Below, one piece after another: positions 19,920-30,558 of a stretch of DNA of 64,000 nucleotides. The notes beneath the pieces were generated by a model. That model did no database searches. It was not told the DNA's origin and saw nothing but the letters and a program-made list of their open reading frames with translations. The stretch lies in contig CM060107.1 of NCBI GenBank assembly GCA_030522415.1, positions 6,450,847-6,514,846 of the forward strand, read 5' to 3'. Each line of letters begins with the position of its first letter. The stretch's first letter is position 1. The stretch comes from Channallabes apus. Taxonomy: Eukaryota > Chordata > Actinopteri > Siluriformes > Clariidae. The translations under genes were made by a program, and so were the position numbers.

Positions 19920-21105
19920 TATTCTTTACATATATCATCATTCTTTACATTTTAGAGCATAACCCAAATAAGGAGCACAAGTTCGTTAGGCTAGAAGGAA
20001 CAGAGAGACGGGTGTACAAATGTACAAAAAAACAACAACTTTATTTTAGTTCACAATAAAAGTTATAAAAACACTCCATAGTATGCCATGCTATGTAGTA
20101 AAATCACCCTCATACACACTAGGGGTCGACACAGGGTACTCTGTCCACTCACACCAAGGCTGTAACATAAAATAAGAAACACAATAAAACAATACATACT
20201 AAAAAAGAAAAACAAAGAAGTACTTCAGGCACCGGCTTCCCAGTGGCAGAGGCAGGCTAAACGAGGTACAAACCCTAAGGTGCACGTCACACGCATCCAC
20301 ACTCACACAAAGTGAAACAGGAATACAATCAGCACTGCACTCCACACCGTTACCCTATCACCCGTACTCGGATCTAGGTAGCTAGCTAGCCTCCCTGCCC
20401 AATGGTGCCTGAGGTGGACCAAACAAAAACACATCCAAATTAACAATATAAAGAAACAGATAAAAAGACCATTAATCACAAAAACTAAGAATAAGAGATG
20501 AGAAAGTAATTAAACCAAAAAGAAACAATACTAAAACAAATGTTTAGGCCAACATCACTGAATCAGTCATATCACATTCAGAGTTCCCTGAAAGCTACAT
20601 TACAACACTCTCCACAGTACAATGACAGCTGCAGGTAACCAGAAGCCCAAACAGGCCTTCGGACAGTAGCAAAGCAACTCTGACTCGTTTGCACAGTTAG
20701 CAGAAGAAATTAATTAAAAGCAAAGAAAAGAAACACTGTAGGAGAGAACAGCAGGAGAAGAAAACAGGAGAAACAGCAGCGCCGTCCTCAGTCGATGCGG
20801 AGGGCAAATACTTCCGCCATCAAGCGATTCACCGGCACCATGTCATACACCCGTAGCTTACAGGATGAATCGTTGCACCACGCAAGCTGTACCATTACTC
20901 ACAGATCGCAGCAAAAACCCATGCAGGATAACGCATGCGCAGAGAAGGCCCCATGGCCGGCCACGAGTGGACAGTCTGACTCAACCAAATATCGGTTAGC
21001 CATTGCACGCACTTCTGTCCGCACGCACGCCGTGAAGGCGGTCCTAGTTGTGACGTCAACCAGGTAAGCTAAATACAGCCTTAAATACCATCAAGAACCA
21101 TTCTG
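19920..21105. other. Unassigned repeat-like spacer
   Basis: No recognised gene. A minority of the stretch (20780-21070) is GC-richer with a 90-codon plus-strand open frame of no recognisable family. The A-rich stretch 20000-20560 resembles old retroelement sequence but has no identifiable domain or end. Confidence 0.35.
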
Positions 21106-21110
21106 ATATT

Positions 21111-21345
21111 GTGGGTGACAAATCACTTACTTGTGAGCCAATGAAACGACCCCATCACCCACATTACCACATATGGTCAAAAAAAAAAAAGAAAGAAAGA
21201 AATAGTGCGACTGCTGTGCGTGCAGGTAGCTGGGGAGACCGGCCCTCGCGGCCAAAAGACGGACCAGCCCACCGGGAATTCTCCCAGTCCTCCCGATTAG
21301 CCTACCCGGGCCTGCTAATGCCTGATGGCTAGGCAGCTCAACAGC
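21111..21345. repeat. Dispersed repeat fragment, family not identified
   Basis: A 9-bp inverted pair (tgtgggtga near 21112, tcacccaca near 21155) is followed by a GC-rich block (ccagcccaccgggaattctc) that resembles fragments scattered in other fish sequences. I cannot name the family. Confidence 0.35.
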
Positions 21346-22031
21346 TTTGTTTTTACATTTATGTTTATCTCCAAAATACTTAAGACTGAGGTGATTTTGA
21401 ATCAGATAAATAACTAGCGACTATTACTAACATACATTTAACCTCCTCTTCTTATTGGATAATGCTGTATGTTGGGGACAAACTTAAGATATAACAATGA
21501 GGGTTGGAGCCAAAATTATATTTCTAAAAGGGACAATATTTTTATATTAAAAAAATGTTAAAAGATGCGTAAATGATGTGAGAAGACAGTATATTGACAA
21601 AGGATATGGCTTTTACTTAAACACAGTGTGTAGATGGCGACACAGGGATGTAAATTCAATGTACATTATAAATTATGCACATACATTATAATTCAATTAT
21701 TTATTATTATTTGACATACCTGAACATGGCTGTGTCACAAAAAATGACATGTAAAATTTTGAATGGTAATGAAAGTGATCTACTAGAATTTAGAAATACT
21801 AAGGCACAGGCTACTTTAATACAGTATTAAGAAACCACCTACATGTATGACTTGAAAGCTAATCAACATCACTTTCAACATTAGATAAGTAAATGAGTAG
21901 CCTAAGTCACACCACAGTAAATGTTGTTTTTAGTAGCAGTTAGCCTAATAGCGTTAATTGCAGAAGCCCCTTTTTTTGGCAAGAAATGTCTTTATATTAG
22001 CACTATTTTAGATTCCTGTGCATAGAGGTAT
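21346..22031. other. AT-rich spacer, nothing recognised
   Basis: No open frame, exon or repeat that I can support. Confidence 0.5.
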
Positions 22032-22043
22032 TACTGTTGTCAC

Positions 22044-22430
22044 TCATTCATTCATTCATTCATTCATTTTCTATACCGCTTATTCCTGTGTTCAGGGTCG
22101 CGGGGGACCTGGAGCCTATCCCAGAAGACTTGGGGCACTAGGCGGGGTACACCCTGGACAGGGTGCCAATCCATCGCAGGGCACACACACATACACACAC
22201 TCACACACCCAATCACACACTACGGGCAATTTAGGAACGCCAATTAGCCTAACCTGCATATCTTTGGACTGTGGGAGGAAACCGGAGTACCCGGAGGAAA
22301 CCCACCAAGCACGGGGAGAACATGCAAACTCCATGCACACAGAGACGGGAATCGAGCCTGGCCGGGGAATCGAACCCAGACCCTGGAGGTGCACGGCGAC
22401 AGTGCTAACCACTACACAACCGCGCCACCC
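22044..22430 (-). repeat. Full-length Mermaid-type SINE with 12-bp target duplication
   Basis: The complete head, body and ATGA tail are present on the minus strand. The exact 12-bp duplication tactgttgtcac flanks it (22032-22043 and 22431-22442). Confidence 0.95.
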
Positions 22431-22442
22431 TACTGTTGTCAC

Positions 22443-23045
22443 AATTTTTCTAATAATACACTGAAAGCCTTTAAATATACATTGATCCTTGGCATGAATG
22501 AATCCTACCTTCTTCAGGCCAAAGTGTTGGACGATAACATGAACCTAAGCTGTTTGAAGACCCATTTTACTTCACTCAATGAACTCGACTCGAACTCGAT
22601 GATTTATTACATTACAGTGTGTAAAGGGCCCTCTCTAAAGATTGTTATTAGGAACCAAGCACTATGAACTAGAGCTGAAGATCTTTGCCCGAACCCCGAC
22701 GGGACCCGACATTTATTTTATTTATAAAATAAAATGGTGTGTGTGTGTTTTGACTGTTGAGGAAGTTAATGTAGAGTGTTGACTCTACTGAATGTAGTGT
22801 TCATCCTGTTGATTGTACTGATCTTCTGTATCTTCAAGCCGGACTCTAAGAGTGAGAAGTTTAGGAAGAATTCTGTCTCATATCCACTATTCCTTTTGTT
22901 TACTAAAAATGATCCAGGTGGACTTCTCTCACTGATGTGTGTGCATTAGTGAGTCAGTGGTGTGTGTTGTATCACATCCTCTCCCTCAGCACATGCAGTC
23001 GCTCCCAGCTGCAGCAGCGCTTCTCTGTTCTGTCTCACTGACCCA
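22443..23045. other. Intercluster flank of light-chain cluster 1
   Basis: The part from about 22790 is homologous to the sequences before V2 (30290-30530) and V3 (34925-35190), including a shared aagagtgagaagttta phrase. So it belongs to the repeated light-chain unit. No coding sequence. Confidence 0.6.
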
Positions 23046-23073
23046 GGTTTTTATACGATGCTCTAACACCGTG
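23046..23073 (-). promoter_or_regulatory. RSS of V1 (12-bp spacer), weakened
   Basis: On the minus strand the heptamer is CACGGTG (canonical CACAGTG), followed by 12 bp and the nonamer ATAAAAACC (canonical ACAAAAACC). Both elements carry one substitution relative to V2 and V3. Confidence 0.85.
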
Positions 23074-23534
23074 TAACACCCAGTTACCACTGCTCCCATG
23101 TTCAGCCTTACAGAAATAATCTCCTGCATCTTCAGCCTGGACTCCACTGATGGTCAGAGTGAAGTCAGTATCAGATCCTCTGCCACTGAAACGAACAGGA
23201 GTTCCTGTGTGTAATCTTGTAGTTTCATAGATCAGGAGCTTAGGAGCTTCTCCAGGTTTCTGCAGGTACCACAATAGACTTGTACCACTCTCCACCCGGT
23301 TACTGGTTCTACAGCTGATGGTGACTGTAGTTTGTGGAACAACAGTTTGCCCCGAAGGAGTCTGAATCACAGTCCCCTGTCCTCTGGATCCTGAAGAGAA
23401 ACACAGATTGTGTTTATTTGCTGTAAAGTGGTATAAGAGTATGAAATGAAGTGTGCGAGGCTGTGAGTTGATGTTAAACTCTCACCTTGAGTCCAGAGGG
23501 CCAGTGTGAGGATGAAGATGCTGATCAGAGTCAT
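23074..23534 (-). CDS. Immunoglobulin light-chain V segment V1 (kappa-type)
   Basis: The leader exon is 23534-23486 ([16 protein letters not shown]) and the V exon 23390-23074, with normal splice sites. The V domain has the framework-1 cysteine ([10 protein letters not shown]), the core tryptophan ([17 protein letters not shown]), the framework-3 block ([28 protein letters not shown]) and a germline CDR3 start. It has no stop or frameshift. The second cysteine is in YFC rather than YYC. The 12-bp-spacer RSS indicates a kappa-type V. Its local J is destroyed and its C is a relic, so it could contribute only by joining to another cluster or as a gene-conversion donor. Confidence 0.9.
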
Positions 23535-23607
23535 GGTTGCTGTGGGTGAAGTTGCTGAGTGTTAAAGTCACAGGGATATAAACACTCACAGAGCACTGAC
23601 GCATGGG

Positions 23608-23735
23608 GCCACATTTACATTCATGGCACTTGGGAGATGCCCTTATCCAGAGTGATTGATATTTATCTCAGCCTATTGGTGCTGGGGTTTGAACCCTTAA
23701 CCTTCCAATCAACAACTTAACTATATCTGCCCCTA
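23608..23735 (-). repeat. tRNA-derived SINE fragment (second family)
   Basis: It matches the reverse complement of the family with gggtttgaaccc and cttatccagagtga blocks, best seen at 53690-53868. It is decayed. Confidence 0.65.
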
Positions 23736-23766
23736 TCCCTGGGTTATTAATGAAATATGTAGGTGT

Positions 23767-23788
23767 GTGTGTGTGTGTGTGTGTGTGT
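23767..23788. repeat. (GT)n between V1 and its J remnant
   Basis: A GT dinucleotide run in the same relative place as in clusters 2 and 3. Confidence 0.7.
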
Positions 23789-23831
23789 ATACGGTACACT
23801 GCACTGATTGTGTATGACAGTTCCATTAGGA

Positions 23832-25270
23832 CAGGCATGTCAAACATACGGCCCGCGGGCCGGACCCGGCCCGTTGGATGATTTAATCCGGCCCAGCATA
23901 AATTTCTGAGTATGTCAAAAAAAGAAGCGAGTCTCGAGCTCATTTCTATCAAAAGTTGTGATTTTTTTAAAATAAATACAAACCAAATGCTCCCTTCGGC
24001 CGCTAGAGGGCAGTAAATGTGTAAAAGCGCTCACGTCCAGCATGCGGCACTGACACGAGTTAGTCACAGGATGTAAACATTCGCAACGTAATGTGTCCAA
24101 GTAAAAATAAACCGGCAACCTTGCTTCACCATTCACCACTACTAAACAAGTTATCGGTCAACACACCCTTCCCAAAATGGCACTGTCAAAAAAAAGAAAA
24201 GTGGACACGGAATGCAGAGTTTTCCAGGAAAAATGGACTGAGAAGTATTTATTCACAGAAGTGAACGCAAAACCAATGTGCTTGGTATGTAATCAGCAAG
24301 TTGCAGTGTTCAAAGAGTTTAATATTCAGCGCCACTATGAGACCCATCATAAAGATTCCGCTATGAAGGATAAATTTGGGTCCGTGGGATTGGATACGTT
24401 TGATCAATATCTCGTGCCAGGTTACCCCAAATTAACAGCCATGGCTGCAAAGGTTCTATCCATGTTTGGGACTACTTATCTTTGTGAACAGGTGTTCTCC
24501 GTAATGAACAATAATAAAACAAGGTTAACAAATAAACACTTGAATGACATTGTTAAATGTGCTGCTACTCAGGATTTGACACCTAATATCGATGCACTTG
24601 GGAAGGCAAAAAGATGCCAAGTTTCAGGAGCCAGCAGCAGCAAGTAGACTGCAGGAGTGCAGTGAGAGAGAGAGAGAGAAAGTGTGATGACACGAAATTT
24701 GTTTGCACTCATGAATACAGATCATTAAGAATAAGATTCATCTGGTTTCATATTAAAGACAATTAATATTGTGCAGTATGTTCTCAGCTTCAGTAGGCCC
24801 AGCCTAGTAGTTTGATCTGATGTAGTCTAATCTTATTGCCCATGCACTGCTATAACTTTTATTTTGTATTTCTTTTTTTATTTATTTATTTCAAAGCAGT
24901 ATGACAATTAAGCCGAAAATATTTTTTTCATAGCTCCCACTTGAGTTTGTTAATGTGGTGAGTTGGTTCAGGTGTAAAACTGCATTCACTCAACTGTTAA
25001 AATAAACCAGTTGTTAACACATTCACCGCCAAACATGAAAATAATTTTTTTCCCATTGTTTGTGAATAAATGTGTTGTGCTTAGAAAAGATCCCTTGTCA
25101 TCCATAATCATAATATGTAGGGTAGGCTACAAATGTAGGCTGAATGATAAAGCATAGTACTGAAAAACAAAGCGAAATATTTGGAATTGACTTTCTTTTA
25201 CTGATCCGGCCCACCTGAGAACAGAAAGTCTGGATCCGGCCCCAGAGCAAAACTGAGTTTGACATGCCTG
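23832..25270 (+). mobile_element. hAT element inserted in the J1 recombination signal
   Basis: Perfect 14-bp terminal inverted repeats (caggcatgtcaaac, 23832-23845 and 25257-25270) and an exact 8-bp duplication, cattagga (23824-23831 and 25271-25278), identify a hAT insertion. The duplicated bases belong to the 23-bp spacer of the J1 RSS. The element carries an internally deleted but open transposase-derived frame. Confidence 0.95.
24177..24647 (+). CDS. Internally deleted hAT transposase, open 156-codon frame
   Basis: The N-terminal part (MALSKKRKVD, a basic NLS-like start, then CLVCNQQVAVFKEFNIQRHYETHH, a C2H2-type finger) resembles the GTF2IRD2/Charlie8-type hAT proteins. It is joined in frame, after about residue 75, to a hAT C-terminal dimerisation end (AAKVLSMFGTTYLCEQVFSVMNNNKTRLTNKHLNDIVK). 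The catalytic RNase-H-like core is missing, so it cannot transpose DNA. The junction keeps one clean frame with DNA-binding and dimerisation parts. Such products could bind element ends as a repressor (inference). It may equally be a random deletion. Confidence 0.8.
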   Translation: MALSKKRKVDTECRVFQEKWTEKYLFTEVNAKPMCLVCNQQVAVFKEFNIQRHYETHHKDSAMKDKFGSVGLDTFDQYLVPGYPKLTAMAAKVLSMFGTTYLCEQVFSVMNNNKTRLTNKHLNDIVKCAATQDLTPNIDALGKAKRCQVSGASSSK

Positions 25271-25283
25271 CATTAGGATGTAT

Positions 25284-25330
25284 CACTGTGGTCCACTTTT
25301 TGGTGGTGCCATCAGACTCTTCATGAACAG
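25284..25330 (+). pseudogene. J1 segment, broken
   Basis: After the hAT insertion the J heptamer CACTGTG (25284-25290) is followed by a J-like sequence similar to J2 and J3. An additional T in the TTTTT run before GGTGG shifts the frame, and the region upstream of the insertion lacks the nonamer. It is not expected to be usable. Confidence 0.8.
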
Positions 25331-25650
25331 AAATGCTCAGTCTTCTTCTTTTTAACACACATAATTAATTGAATCTTTCTCGCTATACATTTATTCGTAA
25401 GGTGGTCATCCGTGTAAGTGCCTTTTTGATCAATTATTTGTGGCATAATAACGATTTAATGACATGAACATTCAATAAGGAATTATGACTATTGTTACTA
25501 CACCACTTCAGCTCCTGTACCAGGTGAGCTCTGTACGTTGGATGGATGGATGGATGGATAGAACGAAAGAAACAATGGATCTTGTGTTTAAAATTCATTC
25601 ACAATACATATATTTTTTATTATCTTATATTTATTTATTTTACTCATGAA
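25331..25650. other. J1-C1 intron remnant
   Basis: No coding sequence. A short (GGAT)n run lies at 25539-25559. Confidence 0.5.
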
Positions 25651-25654
25651 ATAG

Positions 25655-25896
25655 TAGGGCACTGGTGGCTCAGTGGTAGGTGTTTCGCCTGCCATGCGGA
25701 AGGCCCGGGTTCGATTCCAGCCAGTGCCCAAACCCCAGCCACTGGATGCAGTGCCGGTCCCAAGCCCGGATAAAATGGGAGGGTTGCGTCAGGAAGGGCA
25801 TCCGGCATAAAACCTGTACCAAATTGTAGTGCGGACCGGATATTCCGCTGTGGCGACCCCTTGTCGGGAGCAGCCGAAAGACCAACAACAACAACA
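25655..25896 (+). repeat. tRNA-derived SINE with RTE-type LINE tail
   Basis: An A-box-like tggctcagtggtaggtg and a B box gggttcgattcc form the tRNA-like head. The 3' end (gctgtggcgacccc...ggagcagccgaaag, then (AAC)n) matches the 3' end of the RTE-type LINE at 34745-34785. So the SINE is likely mobilised by that LINE family. Confidence 0.85.
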
Positions 25897-26289
25897 TTCA
25901 AATTAGATTTTCAAGTGTTTACACATAATGTATGGGGCAAATGGGAAATTCAGCTGCGGATGTTTTTATGTCAAACAGTGAATATTTCTGCGAGAAGCTT
26001 CAGCAGATGCTAACAGTTGACACACCCAGGCTGAACATATTAAAACGCTGTTTTGCACAGCTCCACATGTTTTGTGTTATTGTGATTTCCCTGTGTTATT
26101 GCAGTTAGGGTATCTACAGTACATTATTTTCATACAAGGCCACTGCAAAAATAATAGCTAAGAGATTTAAGACTGATTTATTTTAGCTTTGATTGACTTC
26201 AAATGGATATGCCTAGTATTTGGTGACTTTGCAATACTTCCACTTTGTTTTCTTTCAACTATTTTGTTGCAGCTTTGGAGGATCTTTGT

Positions 26290-26463
26290 CTTGCTGGAAG
26301 ATCCAGTGGATGGCTCAGAGGTGAAGTACAGAGGTTCTTATACTGTACCATCACCCAAAAAATCCTCAGGAAAGGGGCAAAAGGTGCACGAGGTTATCTG
26401 TAAGGTCTCCTGTAACAAAATCAATTATCCAGCCAGAGAGCTGCTTCTGATTCATCTACAGTA
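26290..26463 (+). pseudogene. Relic light-chain constant exon C1
   Basis: The stretch encodes VDGSEVK and, later, EVICKVSCNKINYPA, matching the second half of the C exons at 31643 and 36366 with many changes and a different C-terminus without the usual terminal cysteines. The first half of the exon is not recognisable. The 3' flank (ttctacacaatgttga onwards) still aligns with the functional units, which confirms descent from the same unit. Confidence 0.8.
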
Positions 26464-26641
26464 GACTTTCAGTTCTACACAATGTTGATATTTCTGTCTT
26501 CTCTTCACTGTCTTGATGCTGGACGTCGTCGGTTGATTTATTGGAGTTAATAGTGATGATCAGTGTGATGAGAGAGTGAGATTAGCTGTAGATTCAGTGC
26601 TGTGTGTTGTGCTTCACTGCGTTTGACTAAAGGAAGTTGAA

Positions 26642-26706
26642 CATCTGCTGAAGTTTCTGGTCTATTCTGAGAAAACAGAAACTGCTTGAGTTCTGTTCAT
26701 GTAAAT
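26642..26706 (+). promoter_or_regulatory. Relic of the 3' E-box/octamer block (cluster 1)
   Basis: CATCTG (26642-26647) is retained, but the octamer position reads ATGTAAAT (26699-26706) instead of ATGCAAAT. Confidence 0.5.
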
Positions 26707-26709
26707 GTC

Positions 26710-28139
26710 ATGTGTAGAGCAGATAAGGAGGAGCAATAGAAACGAAAAAATGAATAAATACAAAGCTTGCGGCGACGAACCAGCACTTACTTAATAAAAT
26801 ACAGTTAAATAAGTTAAAGATCATTCAGCGTTTTGTTTTGTTTTTCTTCAAATTTGCAGTTTGGTTCTAAATATAAAATTATACATTAGTTTTGGTTGAC
26901 TGTTAAAAAGTCCTGGTTCATTTAGCATTCACGCTGATATTTCCAACATCAACATCAGAAGACATCCGATCAAACGCCAGAAGACTCGCGAATTATATAT
27001 GCTGGTGTCTTTACAAGATAAAAACAAGATAAAAACAAGATAAAAACAAATATGGCTTCCAATAATAATAATAAGAAAACGCCACCAATGAGCCTAATGT
27101 TTTTACTTTTCATCCAGACCCACAAAATAATAAAATAATAAATAATTAAATAAATAAATAAATAAATACTGCAAGCAGTGATCTTTAATCCTGTGTTAGA
27201 CTCTCTGCCTGTCTGGTACGAGAGCACACGAGCACGCGATAGTACACAAGGGGTTCAATTACGAGAGAGCTGAAAAACATACGACATTTCATTAATCCAT
27301 TCAAATCATCGTACGCTAGTGAATGCTTTACAAGCACTCATCACTAAACGCAGACTTGCTCCCTTGTGTTTACTTTATTAATTACATTAAGTATTTAATT
27401 TTTCCCGCTTATTTTGAAACTCCTTTACCGTGCAAACTAATGTACACGACATACAGTAGCTAGGACTTTTTCCCGCTCTACACATATAGAGTGGACCAGT
27501 GAAAGTTCTCAGGTACCGCCATCATTATCAGATAATGCAAACTAAGCAGAATCAGTTTAGATATCTTACATATTGAACATTTTTACACATCTCTGTTTTT
27601 AAGATTTCTTTTTTCCCCTTGTCTAATGTATTACTCTTTTCCTTTCTTCTCGGAAAAAAACAATGGTAAGCAACTGTAACCAAAACAATTTCACTCTGCG
27701 ATTAATAGGTTCTTTGAATTTTGAACCTGAATTTTGAATATCTTTTACGTCGTTAACATTTGAATTGAACAACACCAGAAACATCCGTTTGGAAGAAGAT
27801 CGAGACCCACCTTTTCAAGTGGACTCGGTTCTCTTGCTCATCGTGCATTGAGGTTCAGATGGCAGCGTTCACATGCGTTCAAGTGAACCGCTCTAACAGA
27901 GCAACTGCACCAGAGAACCAAACATGCCATGTGTGAACACGCCCTCAGAATCAGATTGAATTCAATTATATAGAATTATATAATCTCAGAATTCAATAAT
28001 GCTCACCAGAGACATTTCATTCATCATTCATTCATCTCATTATTATCTAGACACATTTTTCTCACACATACACACTTCCAGTTATTTTCCTTTCTAAAAA
28101 ATTTCTTTCATTTTTTTTGTAAATTTTCTTTCATTTTTG
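26710..28139. other. Intercluster spacer
   Basis: No gene recognised. A short (AATA)n tract lies near 27120-27168. A block near 27825-27950 (gtgaacacgccctc) resembles a common fish MITE of unknown class. Confidence 0.45.
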
Positions 28140-28202
28140 TGAAGCTGCTTTGAGACAATGACCATTGTTAAAAGCGCTATATAAATAAAATTGAATTGAA
28201 TT
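28140..28202 (+). repeat. Dispersed repeat 3' end with (ATTGA)n tail
   Basis: The sequence aagctgctttgagacaatg...aaaagcgctatataaat with an attgaattgaatt tail recurs in reverse at 41063-41112 and 63812-63882. The class was not determined. Confidence 0.75.
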
Positions 28203-28204
28203 GT

Positions 28205-28414
28205 GCAGGTTAGGTTAATTGACATTCCAAATTGCCCGTAGTGTGTGAATGAGTGTGTGTATGTGAGTATGTGTGTGTGCCCTGCGATGGATTGGCACCC
28301 TGTCCAGGGTGTACCCCGCCTAGTGCCCTAAGTTTCCTGGGATAGGCTCCAGGCCCCCGCGACCCTGAATATAAGGATAAAGCGGTATAGAAGATGAATG
28401 AATGAATGAATGAA
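28205..28414 (+). repeat. Mermaid-type SINE, 5' truncated
   Basis: The body and ATGA tail are present, starting at gcaggttagg; the tRNA-like head is missing. It abuts the (ATTGA)n repeat directly. Confidence 0.9.
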
Positions 28415-28574
28415 TTGAAGCATGATCTTTGGGTTTCAGTCACAACCAGCCCAATACTGTGAATGGAAATGATGTTCAGTCAGTATTTCTAAACTGTGTT
28501 GGCTCAGCACTGTTTTATAAGACAACGTTTGATTGTGTAGAAATCATTTCCTCTGTATCAGTGTGTCTTATTCC

Positions 28575-29250
28575 CAGAGGTGGAAAGTAATGAATTACAT
28601 TTACTCGCGTTACTGTAATTGAGTAGCTTTTTTGTGTATTTCTACTTTTTAAAGTAGTTTTAAAAATCTGTAATTTTACTTTTACTTAAGTACGTTTTGT
28701 TTGAAGTATTGTAATTCGCTACATTTTAAATCATATTCGCTACTGAGTAAAAATAAATGAATGAAAATAATAAAATAATAAAAATATTATGCTGTGTATA
28801 AATGCTCCGTTGCGCCGCGTGTGTGTATCATGTCCTGGTCGCGCGCCGCTCCAGACACCACTCCGGGTTTTCTGACATCGGCATCACCTGACCTTCCACA
28901 CGGTCGCTTCCGCCCTGAGAGTGACGTCATCGACTAGCGCGACCATATATAAACCGGAGAGACGCGGGAAAGAGGAAAGAGGTTGTGATTTTGGTGTTTT
29001 GATATTTGGTTGTGTATTCTGGTTTTGACTTTTTGCCTCCAATTGACTTTGATTATTGCTTTGTCCCTTTGGTTTGGTTGGTCTTTGTATATATTTGTAG
29101 ATAATTTCACTGTTTTTGGTTTAGGGAGTCCGGGAAGGTACCTGTATTTTTGTTTCTGGGTTTTTTTTTTTTGCAGGTAATCTAGCTACTAATATAAATA
29201 CCATTTTGTTTATTATTTTGGCCTGGGTCCATCCTGAATCTGATCCTCCT

Positions 29251-29321
<71 letters not shown>

Positions 29322-29688
29322 CAAACCTCATTATTTCATCAGTTAATGATTGGATCTAGTTCTTTCTGCCATATACCACCATTTCCATACAGTTTAAAAT
29401 AGAACCCTGAACCATTCTTTTGCTGTATGACCCTAGACTGGGACGTAACACCATATTTAAGTGACCACTTTGATTTTCAAGCACAACAAAGACAACAGCT
29501 TTATTATGCAAAAGTGTTCCTTCAGTTAAAAACAACTAGTTTGAGATTTATGAGTAAATTTTTTAATGAGCTACTTTTTACTTTTACTTGAGTAGATTTT
29601 TATAATGGTAACTTTACTTGTACTTAAGTAAAATTTCACTGAAGTAACAGTACTTGAGTACAAAATTTTATTACTTTTTCCACCTCTG
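28575..29688. mobile_element. hAT-type non-autonomous element
   Basis: Ends cagaggtggaaagtaa and ttactttttccacctctg are inverted repeats; the flanks cttattcc (28567-28574) and cttattct (29689-29696) differ at one base. Subterminal arrays of acttaagta-like motifs fit this family. The centre (about 28800-29440) is unrelated, includes a TATA box (catatataaacc) and ends gggacgtaaca, and may be another captured LTR; I could not confirm its ends. Confidence 0.8.
29253..29319. repeat. (GT)n microsatellite
   Basis: An uninterrupted GT tract of about 32 units inside the hAT-type element. Confidence 0.95.
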
Positions 29689-29696
29689 CTTATTCT

Positions 29697-29800
29697 CTTC
29701 CATAACATAAAATCCCAATAAAATACATTTACTGTACATTTGTGGTTGTAATGTGACGAAATGTGGAAAAGTTCAAGGGGTGTGAATTTCATGCAATTCA
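29697..29800. mobile_element. Tc1-like terminal remnant
   Basis: The phrases aaatcccaataaaatacatt and gtggttgtaatgtgacgaaa match the subterminal region seen at 37680-37760 and, inverted, at 48515-48564. Confidence 0.6.
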
Positions 29801-29879
29801 AGGCCATGTGTCGCTTTGGAGAAAGTGACTTTAGTATAGTATAGTACGGGATTCTGCTGTATTGTAGCTCTGTAGTCTG

Positions 29880-30230
29880 TAGCTTTATAAATTTGACACA
29901 ATTATATGTCTCAGCAAAATCGGATGAGAGACATGAGCTTAATAAAGTTGATGAATGTGTGAAGGACATTAGACAATGGATGCTAATTAACTTTCTTCTG
30001 CTTAATCCGGACAAAACAGAAGTGCAGAGCTGGTACTAGGAGCGCATGGAGCTAGAAGAAAGCTATCTGATCACACAGTAACTCTGGATGGTCTTTCTCT
30101 TTCATCATGGACAACAGTAAAAGACCTTGATTAGAGAGTCTTTCATTTGGTTAATAGTATATAGATAATAATACTAGGTTAGCATTCTTTCATCTCAGAA
30201 ATATTGCAGAAATATTAAGAACTGGTAAGC
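29880..30230 (+). pseudogene. LINE reverse transcriptase C-terminal fragment (L2/CR1-like)
   Basis: Translated pieces match the RT thumb of fish LINEs (CVKDIRQWMLINFLLLNPDKTEV and, after frameshifts, VTLDGLSLSSWTTVKDL and FFHLRNIAKI). Stops and frameshifts break it. The exact clade is uncertain. Confidence 0.65.
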
Positions 30231-30530
30231 TCCACATGCTCCTCCTGAGACACCACTGATCCCACCTCCCTCTGCTTCTCCTCACCTGCCTGATCCATCC
30301 TGAAGCCGTCCAGTACTTCACTGAGTTTAAGAGGAAATTCTGTCCCATGTAGTATAGTCTAATATATTATAGTCAATAAAAGGTAATCCGCAGCTGAGAA
30401 AGATACAGATACGTGTGGTGTGTGTTTTCTCTTATCCACAGTGTGTGTGATTGTGGTGTATCACTTCCTCCCCCTCTGCACCTGCAATCGCTCCCAGCTG
30501 CAGCAGTGCTTTTCTATGCTCACTGAACCA

Positions 30531-30558
30531 GGTTTTTGTACGAGACTCTAACACTGTG
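30531..30558 (-). promoter_or_regulatory. RSS of V2 (12-bp spacer)
   Basis: Minus-strand heptamer CACAGTG (30558-30552), 12-bp spacer, nonamer ACAAAAACC (30539-30531). Both are canonical. Confidence 0.93.

Noticed and set aside
29571..30014. 147-codon minus-strand frame
   Set aside because: It crosses the end of a hAT element, a Tc1 remnant and a LINE fragment, so it is not one gene.
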